Assembly: GCA_024643445.1 (NCBI GenBank)
Contig: JAHEMX010000315.1
Coordinates: 1 to 5,110 of the forward strand
From: Desulfobulbaceae bacterium
Lineage (GTDB): Bacteria; Desulfobacterota; Desulfobulbia; Desulfobulbales; Desulfocapsaceae
DNA: 5,110 nt
Direction of reading: 5' to 3'
Within the stretch, counting starts at the first letter, position 1, and every line of letters begins with the position of its first letter. Made by a program: the position numbers and the translations under genes. This document shows, piece after piece, positions 1 to 5,110 of this stretch. A model generated the notes under the pieces. The model saw only the letters and a program-made list of their open reading frames with translations, ran no database searches and was not told the origin of the DNA.

Positions 1-6
1 ATGTGC

Positions 7-36
7 CTCCCATCAGGAACTAGTTCCTGATGGGAG
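7..36. repeat. Perfect 30-bp palindrome (15-bp arms)
   Basis: Every base from 7 to 36 pairs with its mirror partner around the centre between 21 and 22; the core reads AGGAACTAGTTCCT. As RNA it would form a stem of about 13 bp with a CTAG loop. Neither strand has a T-run after it (AAGAAAAACC follows on plus, GCACAT on minus), so it is not a canonical intrinsic terminator for either direction. It lies outside the inverted repeats of the IS. It could be an operator, the hairpin of a gene lying to the left of the window, or part of another small repeat element. The structure is certain; the role is unknown. Confidence 0.85.
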
Positions 37-93
37 AAGAAAAACCTTGACTTAAGAGAAGACAAAGAACGAAATATGACAAGATAACATATT

Positions 94-123
94 AATCCTA
101 AGTTCCCGGAAATTGTAACGATG
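94..123 (+). repeat. Left inverted repeat of the IS (outer + inner block)
   Basis: The outer block AATCCTAAGTTCCCGG (94-109) is the reverse complement of 1837-1852 with one mismatch at 102. After a 2-nt spacer (3 nt at the right end) comes the inner block ATTGTAACGATG (112-123), which matches the right-end inner block except at position 122. A bipartite end is what is expected of a transposase that recognises an internal binding site and a cleavage-proximal tip; that functional split is inferred. Confidence 0.8.
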
Positions 124-180
124 AATATAAGATAACTATTTAAAAACAATAAAATACAAGGCAATTTCTCTTGCGGCTAT

Positions 181-208
181 CCTCGTTATAATGTATATTG
201 TAACGAGG
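181..208. promoter_or_regulatory. Palindromic putative operator over the transposase promoter
   Basis: The 28 bp from 181 to 208 form an imperfect palindrome with 12 of 14 base pairs; only 189/200 and 193/196 fail, both as G-T. The right arm ATTGTAACGAGG (197-208) is identical to the reverse complement of the inner block at the right end of the IS (1822-1833), and the left arm (181-192) matches with one change. The palindrome contains the TATAAT at 187-192 and the expected transcription start. A protein that binds the IS ends, most simply the transposase, could therefore also bind here and block the promoter. Binding is inferred; the sequence identity is seen directly. Confidence 0.65.
187..192 (+). 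promoter_or_regulatory. -10 box of the transposase promoter (TATAAT)
   Basis: A consensus TATAAT sits 32 bp before the transposase ATG, in an AT-rich leader. No good -35 hexamer is found 16-18 bp upstream (positions 163-170 read AATTTCTC), and there is no extended -10 TG. The promoter is therefore probably weak or dependent on context, as is usual for IS genes. The predicted start near 199-200 falls inside the right arm of the palindrome and gives a leader of only about 25 nt. Confidence 0.6.
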
Positions 209-210
209 AC

Positions 211-217
211 AAGGAGG
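211..217 (+). promoter_or_regulatory. Shine-Dalgarno of the transposase gene
   Basis: AAGGAGG is a near-perfect Shine-Dalgarno, 7 nt before the ATG at 225. It decides the start: the alternative TTG at 219, two codons upstream in the same frame, is only 1 nt from it and cannot be the initiation codon. Confidence 0.88.
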
Positions 218-224
218 ATTGCTC

Positions 225-1835
225 ATGGCCACCATTGTGTACCACATCAACAAAAAAACCGGCGTTACCTACGCCTACGAATCGACCGCTTACTGGGATA
301 AGGAGAAACAACAGTCCAGAGCGAAACGAACCTGCATAGGTCGCGTGGATCCGTTGACAAAACAGATCGTTCCGAACCGGCCGCGGAAAAAACCAGTGAC
401 TACAGCTGGGAAAGCAAAAAAAGGACCGGTGCCGATCACCATGACAGCCCGGAGTTTTTACGGAGCCACCTATTTTTTCGATTGGATCGGCAGGGTGACC
501 GGGGTAACCGAAGACCTGCGTACCTGCTTTCCCGACACCTGGCGACAAATCCTTTCTATCATCTACTATCTGATCCTGGAAGATCGAAATCCACTGAGCC
601 GATTTCCCCGTTGGGCAGCCACCCATTTGCATCCGCATGGGTCCCCGATTTCCTCGCAGCGCAGCAGCGAACTCTTTGCTGCCATCACCGAAGCAGATCG
701 TCAGTGTTTTTTCAAGCTCCAGGGGAAACGGCGTATGGAGAAGGAATATCTGGCCTATGACAGCACCTCGGTCTCCAGTTACTCCAAGTGCCTCAAGCAG
801 GTTCGCTACGGGAAGAATAAGGATCACGAACCGCTGGCCCAGATCAATCTGGCGTTGCTGTTTGGCCAGCAATCACGGCTACCGTTTTATTATCGCAAAC
901 TGGCCGGCAACATTCCAGATGTCAAGACGCTGACCAGGCTGCTGGCCGATATGAATACCCTTGGTTATCGAAAGATTAAGGTAGTCCTGGACCGGGGGTT
1001 TTACAGTGCTGCCAATATCAACGAGTTGTACCGGCAGCACCTGAAGTTTCTCATCGGAGCCAAGCTCTCTCTACAACTGGTAAAAACGAATCTTGATAAA
1101 GTTCGTGATACGATGCGCAGTTGGCCACACTATAGCCAGAACTACCAGCTCTATGCATACAGTCTGCCGATGAGCTGGGAGTATACTGAGGATCGCCCCA
1201 ACAAAGGAGATACGATCAAAGAGGGTCGTCGATTGTACCTGCATCTCTACTATGCACCGGATCGTGCGCTGGAAGATGAAAAAGCGTTTAACAGTCGGTT
1301 GGCAAGCCTGCAAGATGAGTTGCTCAGTAATCAACGTCAACCCGAGCATGAGAAACTTTATGACCGCTACTTCGAGGTGAAGCAGACTCCGGTACGCGGT
1401 CTCAAAGTTATAGCCAAAGAAGGAGCGCTGGCCGAGGCGAAACGAAATTACGGTTATTTTGCGTTGTTGAGCAATGATGTCAAAGATCCAATAGAAGCGC
1501 TGGCAATCTATCGCCGGAAGGACCTTGTGGAGAAGGCTTTCGATAACCTTAAGGAACGGCTGAACCTGCGTCGACTTGCCGTTTCATCGGAGCAAAGCCT
1601 CGATGGCAAGCTCTTTGTGCAGTTTGTTGCGTTGATTTATTTATCGTATATCACCGGGAAGATGCAGGAGACGAATCTGTTCAAGGACTACACGCTCCAA
1701 GACGTTCTGGACGAGTTTGATGTCATCGAATGTTTTGCAATACCCGGTCAGCAATTGCAAGTTGGTGAGATAACAAAACGGCTGGTGGAGCTTTATCAGA
1801 AGTTTACGGTAGGACCTCCCGCCTCGTTACAATGA
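225..1835 (+). CDS. IS1634-type DDE transposase, intact
   Basis: A 536-aa transposase that should catalyse strand cleavage and transfer of the surrounding IS ends, acting on DNA in the cytoplasm. Residues 1 to about 75 are basic (KTGVTYAYEST, then NRPRKKP) and probably bind DNA. The RNase H-like core follows. The first Asp is about residue 179 in LAYDSTSVSSYSK, the second about 256 in VVLDRGFYSAANI, and the Glu about 436 in IYRRKDLVEKAFDNLKERL. That last stretch fits the IS4-superfamily Y-(2)-R-(3)-E-(6)-K signature with Lys in place of Arg. The roughly 180 residues between the second Asp and Glu match the large insertion domain typical of IS4-like enzymes. There is no internal stop or frameshift, and the length fits the family. 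The ATG at 225 is chosen for its AAGGAGG. The stop codon TGA (1833-1835) starts on the last base of the right-end inner repeat. An IS4-like assignment is secure; the IS1634 subfamily rests on recognition, not on a search. Confidence 0.93.
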   Translation: MATIVYHINKKTGVTYAYESTAYWDKEKQQSRAKRTCIGRVDPLTKQIVPNRPRKKPVTTAGKAKKGPVPITMTARSFYGATYFFDWIGRVTGVTEDLRTCFPDTWRQILSIIYYLILEDRNPLSRFPRWAATHLHPHGSPISSQRSSELFAAITEADRQCFFKLQGKRRMEKEYLAYDSTSVSSYSKCLKQVRYGKNKDHEPLAQINLALLFGQQSRLPFYYRKLAGNIPDVKTLTRLLADMNTLGYRKIKVVLDRGFYSAANINELYRQHLKFLIGAKLSLQLVKTNLDKVRDTMRSWPHYSQNYQLYAYSLPMSWEYTEDRPNKGDTIKEGRRLYLHLYYAPDRALEDEKAFNSRLASLQDELLSNQRQPEHEKLYDRYFEVKQTPVRGLKVIAKEGALAEAKRNYGYFALLSNDVKDPIEALAIYRRKDLVEKAFDNLKERLNLRRLAVSSEQSLDGKLFVQFVALIYLSYITGKMQETNLFKDYTLQDVLDEFDVIECFAIPGQQLQVGEITKRLVELYQKFTVGPPASLQ

Positions 1836-1852
1836 ACCGGGAATTTAGGATT
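1822..1852 (-). repeat. Right inverted repeat of the IS (inner + outer block)
   Basis: The inner block CCTCGTTACAAT (1822-1833) and the outer block CCGGGAATTTAGGATT (1837-1852) are the reverse complements of the left-end blocks, with one mismatch each. The inner block lies inside the last codons of the transposase, coding for its C-terminal Ala-Ser-Leu-Gln, so this end constrains both DNA recognition and protein sequence. Confidence 0.8.
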
Positions 1853-1991
1853 TAACGATGAGGCCACCAGATCGACGATCCCAGGTATCAATACCAGTCC
1901 TTCCGCATTTCCATTATACCAGGCCGATCTGACATTTTTCTGACAGGGGCATCTCGTAACCCCAGAAGAGTACAACATTGGCACAACAGAC
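1853..1991. other. Gap between IS and tRNA terminator; no gene recognised
   Basis: No reading frame here resembles a known protein. Visible small structures are GATCGACGATC (1870-1880, a 5-bp inverted repeat), GGTATCAATACC (1884-1895, another 5-bp one), the direct repeat ATACCAG at 1891 and 1916, and the direct repeat TCTGACA at 1928 and 1939. None is long enough to call a site. This is the sequence that lies beyond the end of the tRNA transcript, and it is likely to be variable between strains. Confidence 0.5.
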
Positions 1992-2032
1992 AAAAAAAGA
2001 GGTTACGGTATGATCCGTAACCTCTTTTTTTT
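1992..2032. terminator. Bidirectional intrinsic terminator
   Basis: GAGGTTACGG (1999-2008) pairs perfectly with CCGTAACCTC (2015-2024) around the 6-nt loop TATGAT. An A-run (1992-1998) and a T-run (2025-2032) flank the stem, so it ends in a U-tract whichever strand is transcribed. On the minus strand it begins immediately after the tRNA-Pro CCA end and should define the tRNA 3' trailer. On the plus strand it would stop read-through from the IS before it runs antisense into the tRNA. Confidence 0.93.
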
Positions 2033-2034
2033 AC

Positions 2035-2111
2035 TGGTCGGGATGAGAGGATTTGAACCTCCGGCCCCCTGAACCCCATTCAGGTGCGCTACCAGACTGC
2101 GCTACATCCCG
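2035..2111 (-). tRNA. tRNA-Pro (anticodon GGG)
   Basis: On the minus strand the cloverleaf is complete. The acceptor CGGGATG pairs with CATCCCG (2039-2045), and the D arm is GCGC...GCGC with GG in the loop. The anticodon stem CCTGA/TCAGG carries the loop ATGGGGT, giving anticodon GGG. The T arm is GGAGG-TTCAAAT-CCTCT with one G-T pair. The C1-G72 pair and discriminator A73 are the usual identity elements of bacterial tRNA-Pro. CCA is encoded (2035-2037). It reads CCC/CCU codons. The gene lies 83 bp after the MerR-type gene, in the same direction, with its own promoter and a terminator right behind it. A tRNA-Pro(GGG) behind ihfA-merR is a known arrangement in other proteobacteria, and tRNA 3' ends of this kind often serve as integration sites. 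Confidence 0.97.
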
Positions 2112-2128
2112 ATAACTGGTGAAGGGTC

Positions 2129-2157
2129 TTTCTACCACGCCATGCGATTGGTGTCAA
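2129..2157 (-). promoter_or_regulatory. sigma70-type promoter of tRNA-Pro
   Basis: On the minus strand TTGACA (2152-2157) is followed after exactly 17 bp by TAGAAA (2129-2134). The -35 box is consensus and the -10 matches 4 of 6. The predicted start is near 2122, giving a 5' leader of about 10 nt before the mature tRNA end at 2111, to be removed by RNase P. It makes the tRNA independent of the upstream operon, although no terminator separates them. The run GACCC between the -10 box and the tRNA lies close to the expected start and could act as a GC-rich discriminator of the stringent-control type; this last point is inference. Confidence 0.8.
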
Positions 2158-2194
2158 TAAACCTTGGGGATTTGTGGCGATAAATCGCGTTTGA

Positions 2195-2551
2195 TTATAA
2201 TTTCCGGGCAAGAAGCCGTTTCAGTTCCAGCAACTCCTGCTTTATGGAACCAATGTGGGAGGAAGTACTCCCGCTATCTTCACTGAGCTTCAGTTCGCTG
2301 ATGTTTTCAGATTCGCTGAGCAGCTTGCGCGCTCCGGATATGGTATAGCCTTGTATGTGCAGCAGGTCCTTTATGACCAGGACAAGCTCGACATCTTCAC
2401 GCCGGTAAAGGCGTTGCCTGGATCCGGCCCTTTTGGGGGCAAGAGCGCTGAACTCACTCTCCCAGTAGCGCAGCACATGCGGTGCAACAGCGGCAATTCT
2501 GCTGACCTCTCCGATCTTGAAGTGCAGTTTGTCCGGAATGTCATTTGTCAT
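2195..2551 (-). CDS. MerR-type transcriptional regulator, small, cysteine-free
   Basis: A 118-aa DNA-binding protein. Residues about 11-78 form a MerR winged helix-turn-helix: FKIGEVSRIAAVAPHVLRYW is the HTH, followed by the wing (RAGSRQRLYRREDVELV) and the helix KDLLHIQGYTISGARKLL. Residues 79-118 are short and charged, ending in a likely dimerising coiled coil (IKQELLELKRLLARKL). There is no cysteine anywhere, so it cannot sense metals or thiols as MerR or CueR does, and there is no separate effector-binding domain. Its ligand and targets are unknown. ATG 2551 is the only plausible start, because an in-frame TAA lies 16-18 bp upstream of it. The Shine-Dalgarno is poor (CAGG about 10 nt upstream), which suggests translation coupled to ihfA. 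It lies 38 bp after ihfA and is probably co-transcribed with it. The family is sure; the function is not. Confidence 0.9.
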   Translation of the reverse strand: MTNDIPDKLHFKIGEVSRIAAVAPHVLRYWESEFSALAPKRAGSRQRLYRREDVELVLVIKDLLHIQGYTISGARKLLSESENISELKLSEDSGSTSSHIGSIKQELLELKRLLARKL

Positions 2552-2565
2552 CTGGCCGGCCTGGG

Positions 2566-2582
2566 GTTATCCAGCAGATAAC
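2566..2582. repeat. Short inverted repeat between ihfA and the merR-like gene
   Basis: GTTATC and GATAAC form a 6-bp inverted repeat with a 5-nt centre in the 38-bp gap between the two genes. It could be an operator for the MerR-type protein or a small hairpin in front of its ribosome-binding region. It is too short to be sure it is more than chance, and no U-tract follows. Confidence 0.35.
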
Positions 2583-2589
2583 GCGCGCA

Positions 2590-2886
2590 TCAGGCTTGCC
2601 GGTTCACTCTTGCCCTGAGTTGTTTGCTTGGCCTGAAGCTTACTATCTGCCGTTCTTGGATGGTTATCGCTTTCCCGGTACGGGGGTTGCGCCCCTTGCG
2701 CGGCTTTTTATCCCGAACTGAAAACGTACCAAAATGTACTAGTTTGATCGATGAGCCGTCAAGCATGGAGGCTTTCATTGCATTAAAAAGGCGGTCCACG
2801 ATATCTGAGCAGGAGCTCAATGGATAACCGAGTTTGCCGGCTACGACTTCCGCCAGCTCTTTTCGGGTGACATTGCTTGTTTGCAT
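2590..2886 (-). CDS. ihfA: Integration host factor, alpha subunit
   Basis: A 98-aa member of the HU/IHF family of DNA-bending nucleoid proteins. IHF works as an alpha-beta heterodimer that bends DNA sharply at specific sites, supporting sigma54 transcription, replication and site-specific recombination. Residues about 6-45 are the helical dimerisation part (NVTRKELAEVVAGKLGYPL). HFGTFSVRDKKPRKGRNPRTG (about 51-71) is the family signature leading into the beta-arm, and Pro68 in GRNPRTG is the proline that wedges between base pairs. The C-terminus IVSFRPSKQLRARVN resembles IhfA better than HU or IhfB. ATG 2886 is chosen: it has GAGGAA 7 nt upstream and gives the normal length. An in-frame ATG at 2916 would add 10 residues overlapping pheT. 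The pheT-ihfA order, here 4 bp apart, is the classical one in proteobacteria and supports alpha over beta. The IHF beta partner is not in the window. Confidence 0.93.
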   Translation of the reverse strand: MQTSNVTRKELAEVVAGKLGYPLSSCSDIVDRLFNAMKASMLDGSSIKLVHFGTFSVRDKKPRKGRNPRTGKAITIQERQIVSFRPSKQLRARVNRQA

Positions 2887-2890
2887 GCTG

Positions 2891-5110
2891 TTATTCCTCG
2901 CGGAGGGAGGCGCCAAAGCTGTCGGTGAGCATTTTCACCACCTTGCCGTGGGCCTTTTCCACATTCTTTTCGGTAAGTGTTTTAGTGTCTGATCGGTAGG
3001 TGATGGTCAGGGCCACACTTTTAAAGCCGCTCTGGATTTTATCACCTTGATATACGTCAAAAACGTCACAATATTCAACAAGTTTTTCGCGACTTGCTAA
3101 AATCGTCTTCAGCAGATCACCGGCAGGGATGGCAGACGGAACGACAAGTGCAATATCGCGCTTTACCGCCGGGTAGACGGGCAGTGATGAGAATACTTTT
3201 GCTGCCGAGGCGATGTCGCAGAGAGCGGCGAAATCAAGATCAAAATAGTAGACGTCACGTTTGATGGCAAGACTCCGGAGCACTTCATTCCGTATCTTGC
3301 CGATGGTTCCCAGCTGCTTGCCGTCATGCACGATAACCAGACTGTAATCTTTTTGGCTGAAGGGTTCCACCTGGGCGGCAGGCGCCTTTTCAATACTGAC
3401 AGCCTCCGGATTTCTTCCGCCGGCCAGCCTCATCTCTTCCAGAAGTGCTTCTACGACACCCCTGGCATCGTAGATATCTACTTCTTCGGCCTCATAGTGA
3501 AACGGTGAATATCGCCCGAACCGGTTGCCGACAAAAACACCCGCTAGCCGGACAGTTTCTTCGGCTAGCTTTTCTCCCGCCACGGGGAAGAATACCTTGC
3601 CGGTCTCAAAGAGTTTACAGCTCGTCTGCTGGAAGCTGAGATTCCGGCGGACATTGTCAAGAAGTCCGGGCAAGAGCGAGGTCCGCATCACATCCTGATC
3701 GGCCGACAGCGGATTAAGGATATGGACGTGCGACCTGCGGCGGTCGGACTCGCCCAGCTGCAGGTGATCGTCATAGGCACTGGAGACAAAGCTGTAGTTG
3801 ATGGCCTGTGAAAGGCCGGAACGCGTCATGATGCGGTCCGCTTCGTTTCGTTTAACCCGTTCCTTTTCCTGCTCGGGATAGCTCAGGCTGACCACCGGCA
3901 GTGCCATGGGAATTTCGTTATAGCCAATGAGCCGGGCGATCTCTTCGACGAGATCAACCTCCCGTTCTATATCAATTCGAAAGCTTGGCGGGACGACCAG
4001 AAGGGTGTCTTCATCTTTTACCGTGCAGTTGATGGCAATGGAGCCAAGAAGCTCGCTGATCTGTGCGCCGGTCAGCGGCACCCCCAGGAGATTTGAGGTG
4101 CGCGATACCCGCAGTGTTAGAGCGACCTCCTTTTTGCGGCCGGGAAACACATCCCTGCCGGCTGGTTCGGCGGTGCCGCCGGCAATCTCGCACATCAGGG
4201 CAACGGCACGCTGCATGGCGTCAACGGTTCCACCCGGATCAACGCCCCGTTCAAATCGATAGGAGGCGTCCGTGGAGAGCTTGAGTGTGCGGGCGGTCCT
4301 GCGAATGGAGACGGCGTTGAAACAGGCGCTCTCGAGCAGGACGTCGGTCGTTGCTCCGGTCACCTCCGAATCGAGGCCGCCCATGATGCCGGCGATCGCG
4401 ACCGGCTGATTGCCGTCACAGATCATCAGCATGTCCGGCTGTAACGGCCGGACCACCTTGTCGAGTGTGGTGAATGATTTCTCATCGTTCCTGGGTGTCC
4501 TGACGACTATTTTCCTGTCGGTGAGACGGTTGAAATCAAAGGCATGCAGCGGCTGGCCGTACTCGAGCATGACGAGATTGGTGATATCGACAATATTGTT
4601 GATCGGACGCAACCCCACTGCAAGAAGCCGTCTTTTGAGCCACCAGGGACTGGGCTTGATCGTCACGTTTTTGATCAGTCGCGCCGCATAACGCGGACAT
4701 AAATCGGGTGCCTCAATGGCAACGTCGAATGCGCTGCTGTCCGTCTCAAGCTTGCTGTTCCTGCAGGGCATGCGGAGTTTCCGGCGGTATTTCCCGGCAA
4801 CTTCACGGCCGATCCCTATGACCGAGGCGCAGTCCGGACGGTTCGGGGTCAGGTCCACTTCAACCAGGGTATCCCTGAGTCCGGAATGTTCAAGAAATGA
4901 TTGACCATGAGGCGTGCCCTCGGGCAGTTCCAGGATGCCGTTATGGTCAGTGCCCAGGCCGAGCTCACGTTCCGAGCAGAGCATGCCCTGGGATTCCACG
5001 CCGCGGACCTTTGATTTCTTTATCTTGACATTGCCGGGCAGCGTTGTGCCGGGAAGGGCGATGACAACGCTGAGGTCAGGCCGTACATTGGGTGCTCCGC
5101 AGACGATCTG
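2891..5110 (-). CDS. pheT: Phenylalanyl-tRNA synthetase beta subunit, N-terminus cut by window edge
   Basis: The beta chain of the alpha2-beta2 PheRS, which with PheS charges tRNA-Phe and edits mischarged Tyr-tRNA-Phe. 739 residues are visible of a protein usually near 800, so about 60 are missing beyond the window. In visible numbering, residues 1 to about 80 belong to the tRNA-binding OB fold (QIVCGAPNV, KIKKSKVRGV, GMLCSERELGLG). DLTPNRPDC is near 86-94. The B3/B4 editing domain is about 137-295 (RPINNIVDITN, EYGQPLHAFD, IMGGLDSEV). B5 is about 325-400 (PPSFRIDIEREVDLVEEIARLIGY), with the acidic residues that bind Mg2+. The inactive synthetase-like core follows to about 640 (ILNPLSADQDVMRTSLLPGL). 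The FDX-ACB anticodon-binding domain forms the last 95 residues or so (YPAVKRDIALVV, YRSDTKTLTE). A GTG at 4999 is not the start, because the same frame continues upstream with conserved sequence. No frameshift is seen. pheS is expected just to the right of the window. Confidence 0.97.
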   Translation of the reverse strand, partial: QIVCGAPNVRPDLSVVIALPGTTLPGNVKIKKSKVRGVESQGMLCSERELGLGTDHNGILELPEGTPHGQSFLEHSGLRDTLVEVDLTPNRPDCASVIGIGREVAGKYRRKLRMPCRNSKLETDSSAFDVAIEAPDLCPRYAARLIKNVTIKPSPWWLKRRLLAVGLRPINNIVDITNLVMLEYGQPLHAFDFNRLTDRKIVVRTPRNDEKSFTTLDKVVRPLQPDMLMICDGNQPVAIAGIMGGLDSEVTGATTDVLLESACFNAVSIRRTARTLKLSTDASYRFERGVDPGGTVDAMQRAVALMCEIAGGTAEPAGRDVFPGRKKEVALTLRVSRTSNLLGVPLTGAQISELLGSIAINCTVKDEDTLLVVPPSFRIDIEREVDLVEEIARLIGYNEIPMALPVVSLSYPEQEKERVKRNEADRIMTRSGLSQAINYSFVSSAYDDHLQLGESDRRRSHVHILNPLSADQDVMRTSLLPGLLDNVRRNLSFQQTSCKLFETGKVFFPVAGEKLAEETVRLAGVFVGNRFGRYSPFHYEAEEVDIYDARGVVEALLEEMRLAGGRNPEAVSIEKAPAAQVEPFSQKDYSLVIVHDGKQLGTIGKIRNEVLRSLAIKRDVYYFDLDFAALCDIASAAKVFSSLPVYPAVKRDIALVVPSAIPAGDLLKTILASREKLVEYCDVFDVYQGDKIQSGFKSVALTITYRSDTKTLTEKNVEKAHGKVVKMLTDSFGASLREE
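2894..2899 (-). promoter_or_regulatory. Shine-Dalgarno of ihfA within the pheT end
   Basis: GAGGAA is at once the last two sense codons of pheT (Glu-Glu, before TAA) and a Shine-Dalgarno 7 nt before the ihfA ATG at 2886. Ribosomes finishing pheT would clear or re-use this site, so translational coupling is likely. It also decides between the two possible ihfA starts. Confidence 0.8.

Larger units (their letters stand above)
94..1852 (+). mobile_element. IS1634-type insertion sequence, apparently complete
   Basis: A single intact transposase gene is bracketed by two-block inverted repeats. The outer blocks are 94-109 and 1837-1852 (15 of 16 match), and the inner blocks are 112-123 and 1822-1833 (11 of 12 match). 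The length of about 1.76 kb and the 536-aa DDE transposase with a long D-to-E insertion fit the IS1634 family (IS4-like), whose members are usually about 1.5-2 kb. The exact tips are uncertain by a few bases, because allowing a 1-nt gap would extend the similarity to about 92 and 1855. No convincing target-site duplication is visible next to either tip; some members of this family make long or variable duplications, which would not fit in this window. The element is transcribed toward the tRNA-Pro gene and ends about 180 bp from it. Confidence 0.82.

Noticed and set aside
47..76. TTGACT at 47 as an outward or read-in promoter toward the IS
   Set aside because: There is no credible -10 box at 16-18 bp; the best match, GAAATA, is poor.
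116..124. TAACGATGA at 116-124 and 1853-1861 as a target-site duplication
   Set aside because: It would put the left IS end at 125, which has no inverted similarity to the right end, whereas 94-123 does.
219..224. TTG at 219 as transposase start
   Set aside because: It is only 1 nt from the Shine-Dalgarno, while ATG 225 has ideal 7-nt spacing.
186..872. Minus-strand 228-aa frame inside the transposase gene
   Set aside because: It is an antisense shadow of the intact transposase, with no domain recognised.
1902..1920. sigma54 (-24/-12) or sigma70 promoter on the minus strand around TGGTATAATGG
   Set aside because: The GG-to-GC distance is too long for sigma54, and no -35 box accompanies the TATAAT.
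1888..2079. Minus-strand reading frame covering the tRNA 3' half and the terminator
   Set aside because: Its N-terminal part is simply translated tRNA sequence; there is no ribosome-binding site and no plausible protein.
2887..2916. ATG 2916 as the ihfA start, giving 108 aa
   Set aside because: It would overlap pheT, adds residues not typical of the family, and ATG 2886 has a clear Shine-Dalgarno.
4997..4999. GTG 4999 as the start of pheT
   Set aside because: The same frame runs open to the window edge and encodes conserved OB-fold sequence (KIKKSKVRGV) upstream, so the GTG is an internal valine.
1..5110. CRISPR array, toxin-antitoxin, phage-defence or other accessory multi-gene system
   Set aside because: There are no spaced repeats and no extra genes; all coding capacity is explained by the transposase and the pheT-ihfA-merR operon.

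Overview
The window looks like a chromosomal segment of a proteobacterium, most plausibly of the deltaproteobacterial (Desulfuromonadota/Geobacter-like) type. The basis is the gene order on the minus strand, pheT - ihfA - merR-like regulator - tRNA-Pro(GGG), together with the character of the proteins. A related order is also known in gammaproteobacteria, so the assignment is an inference. No taxonomic marker was compared by search.

Right part (2035-5110, all minus strand): a housekeeping translation/nucleoid operon. It holds pheT (phenylalanyl-tRNA synthetase beta chain, cut off by the window edge at its N-terminus), then ihfA (IHF alpha) 4 bp later with its Shine-Dalgarno inside the last pheT codons, then a small cysteine-free MerR-type regulator 38 bp further on. 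About 80 bp downstream is a tRNA-Pro(GGG) gene with encoded CCA and its own sigma70-type promoter (TTGACA-17-TAGAAA). A strong bidirectional hairpin terminator (1992-2032) closes the unit.

Left part (1-1852, plus strand): one apparently intact insertion sequence of the IS1634 type (IS4-like DDE superfamily), about 1.76 kb, pointing toward the tRNA gene. Its transposase has all three DDE positions. Both ends carry a two-block inverted repeat (outer 16 bp, inner 12 bp). The inner block recurs twice more as a near-perfect palindrome lying exactly over the -10 box of the transposase promoter, which suggests transposase autoregulation or end-sensing. Outside the left end, at the window edge, is a perfect 30-bp palindrome of unknown role.

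Between the IS and the tRNA terminator (1853-1991) there is no recognisable gene. I saw no new multi-gene system. The most interesting structure is the repeated 12-bp motif at the IS ends and promoter. No target-site duplication could be identified.
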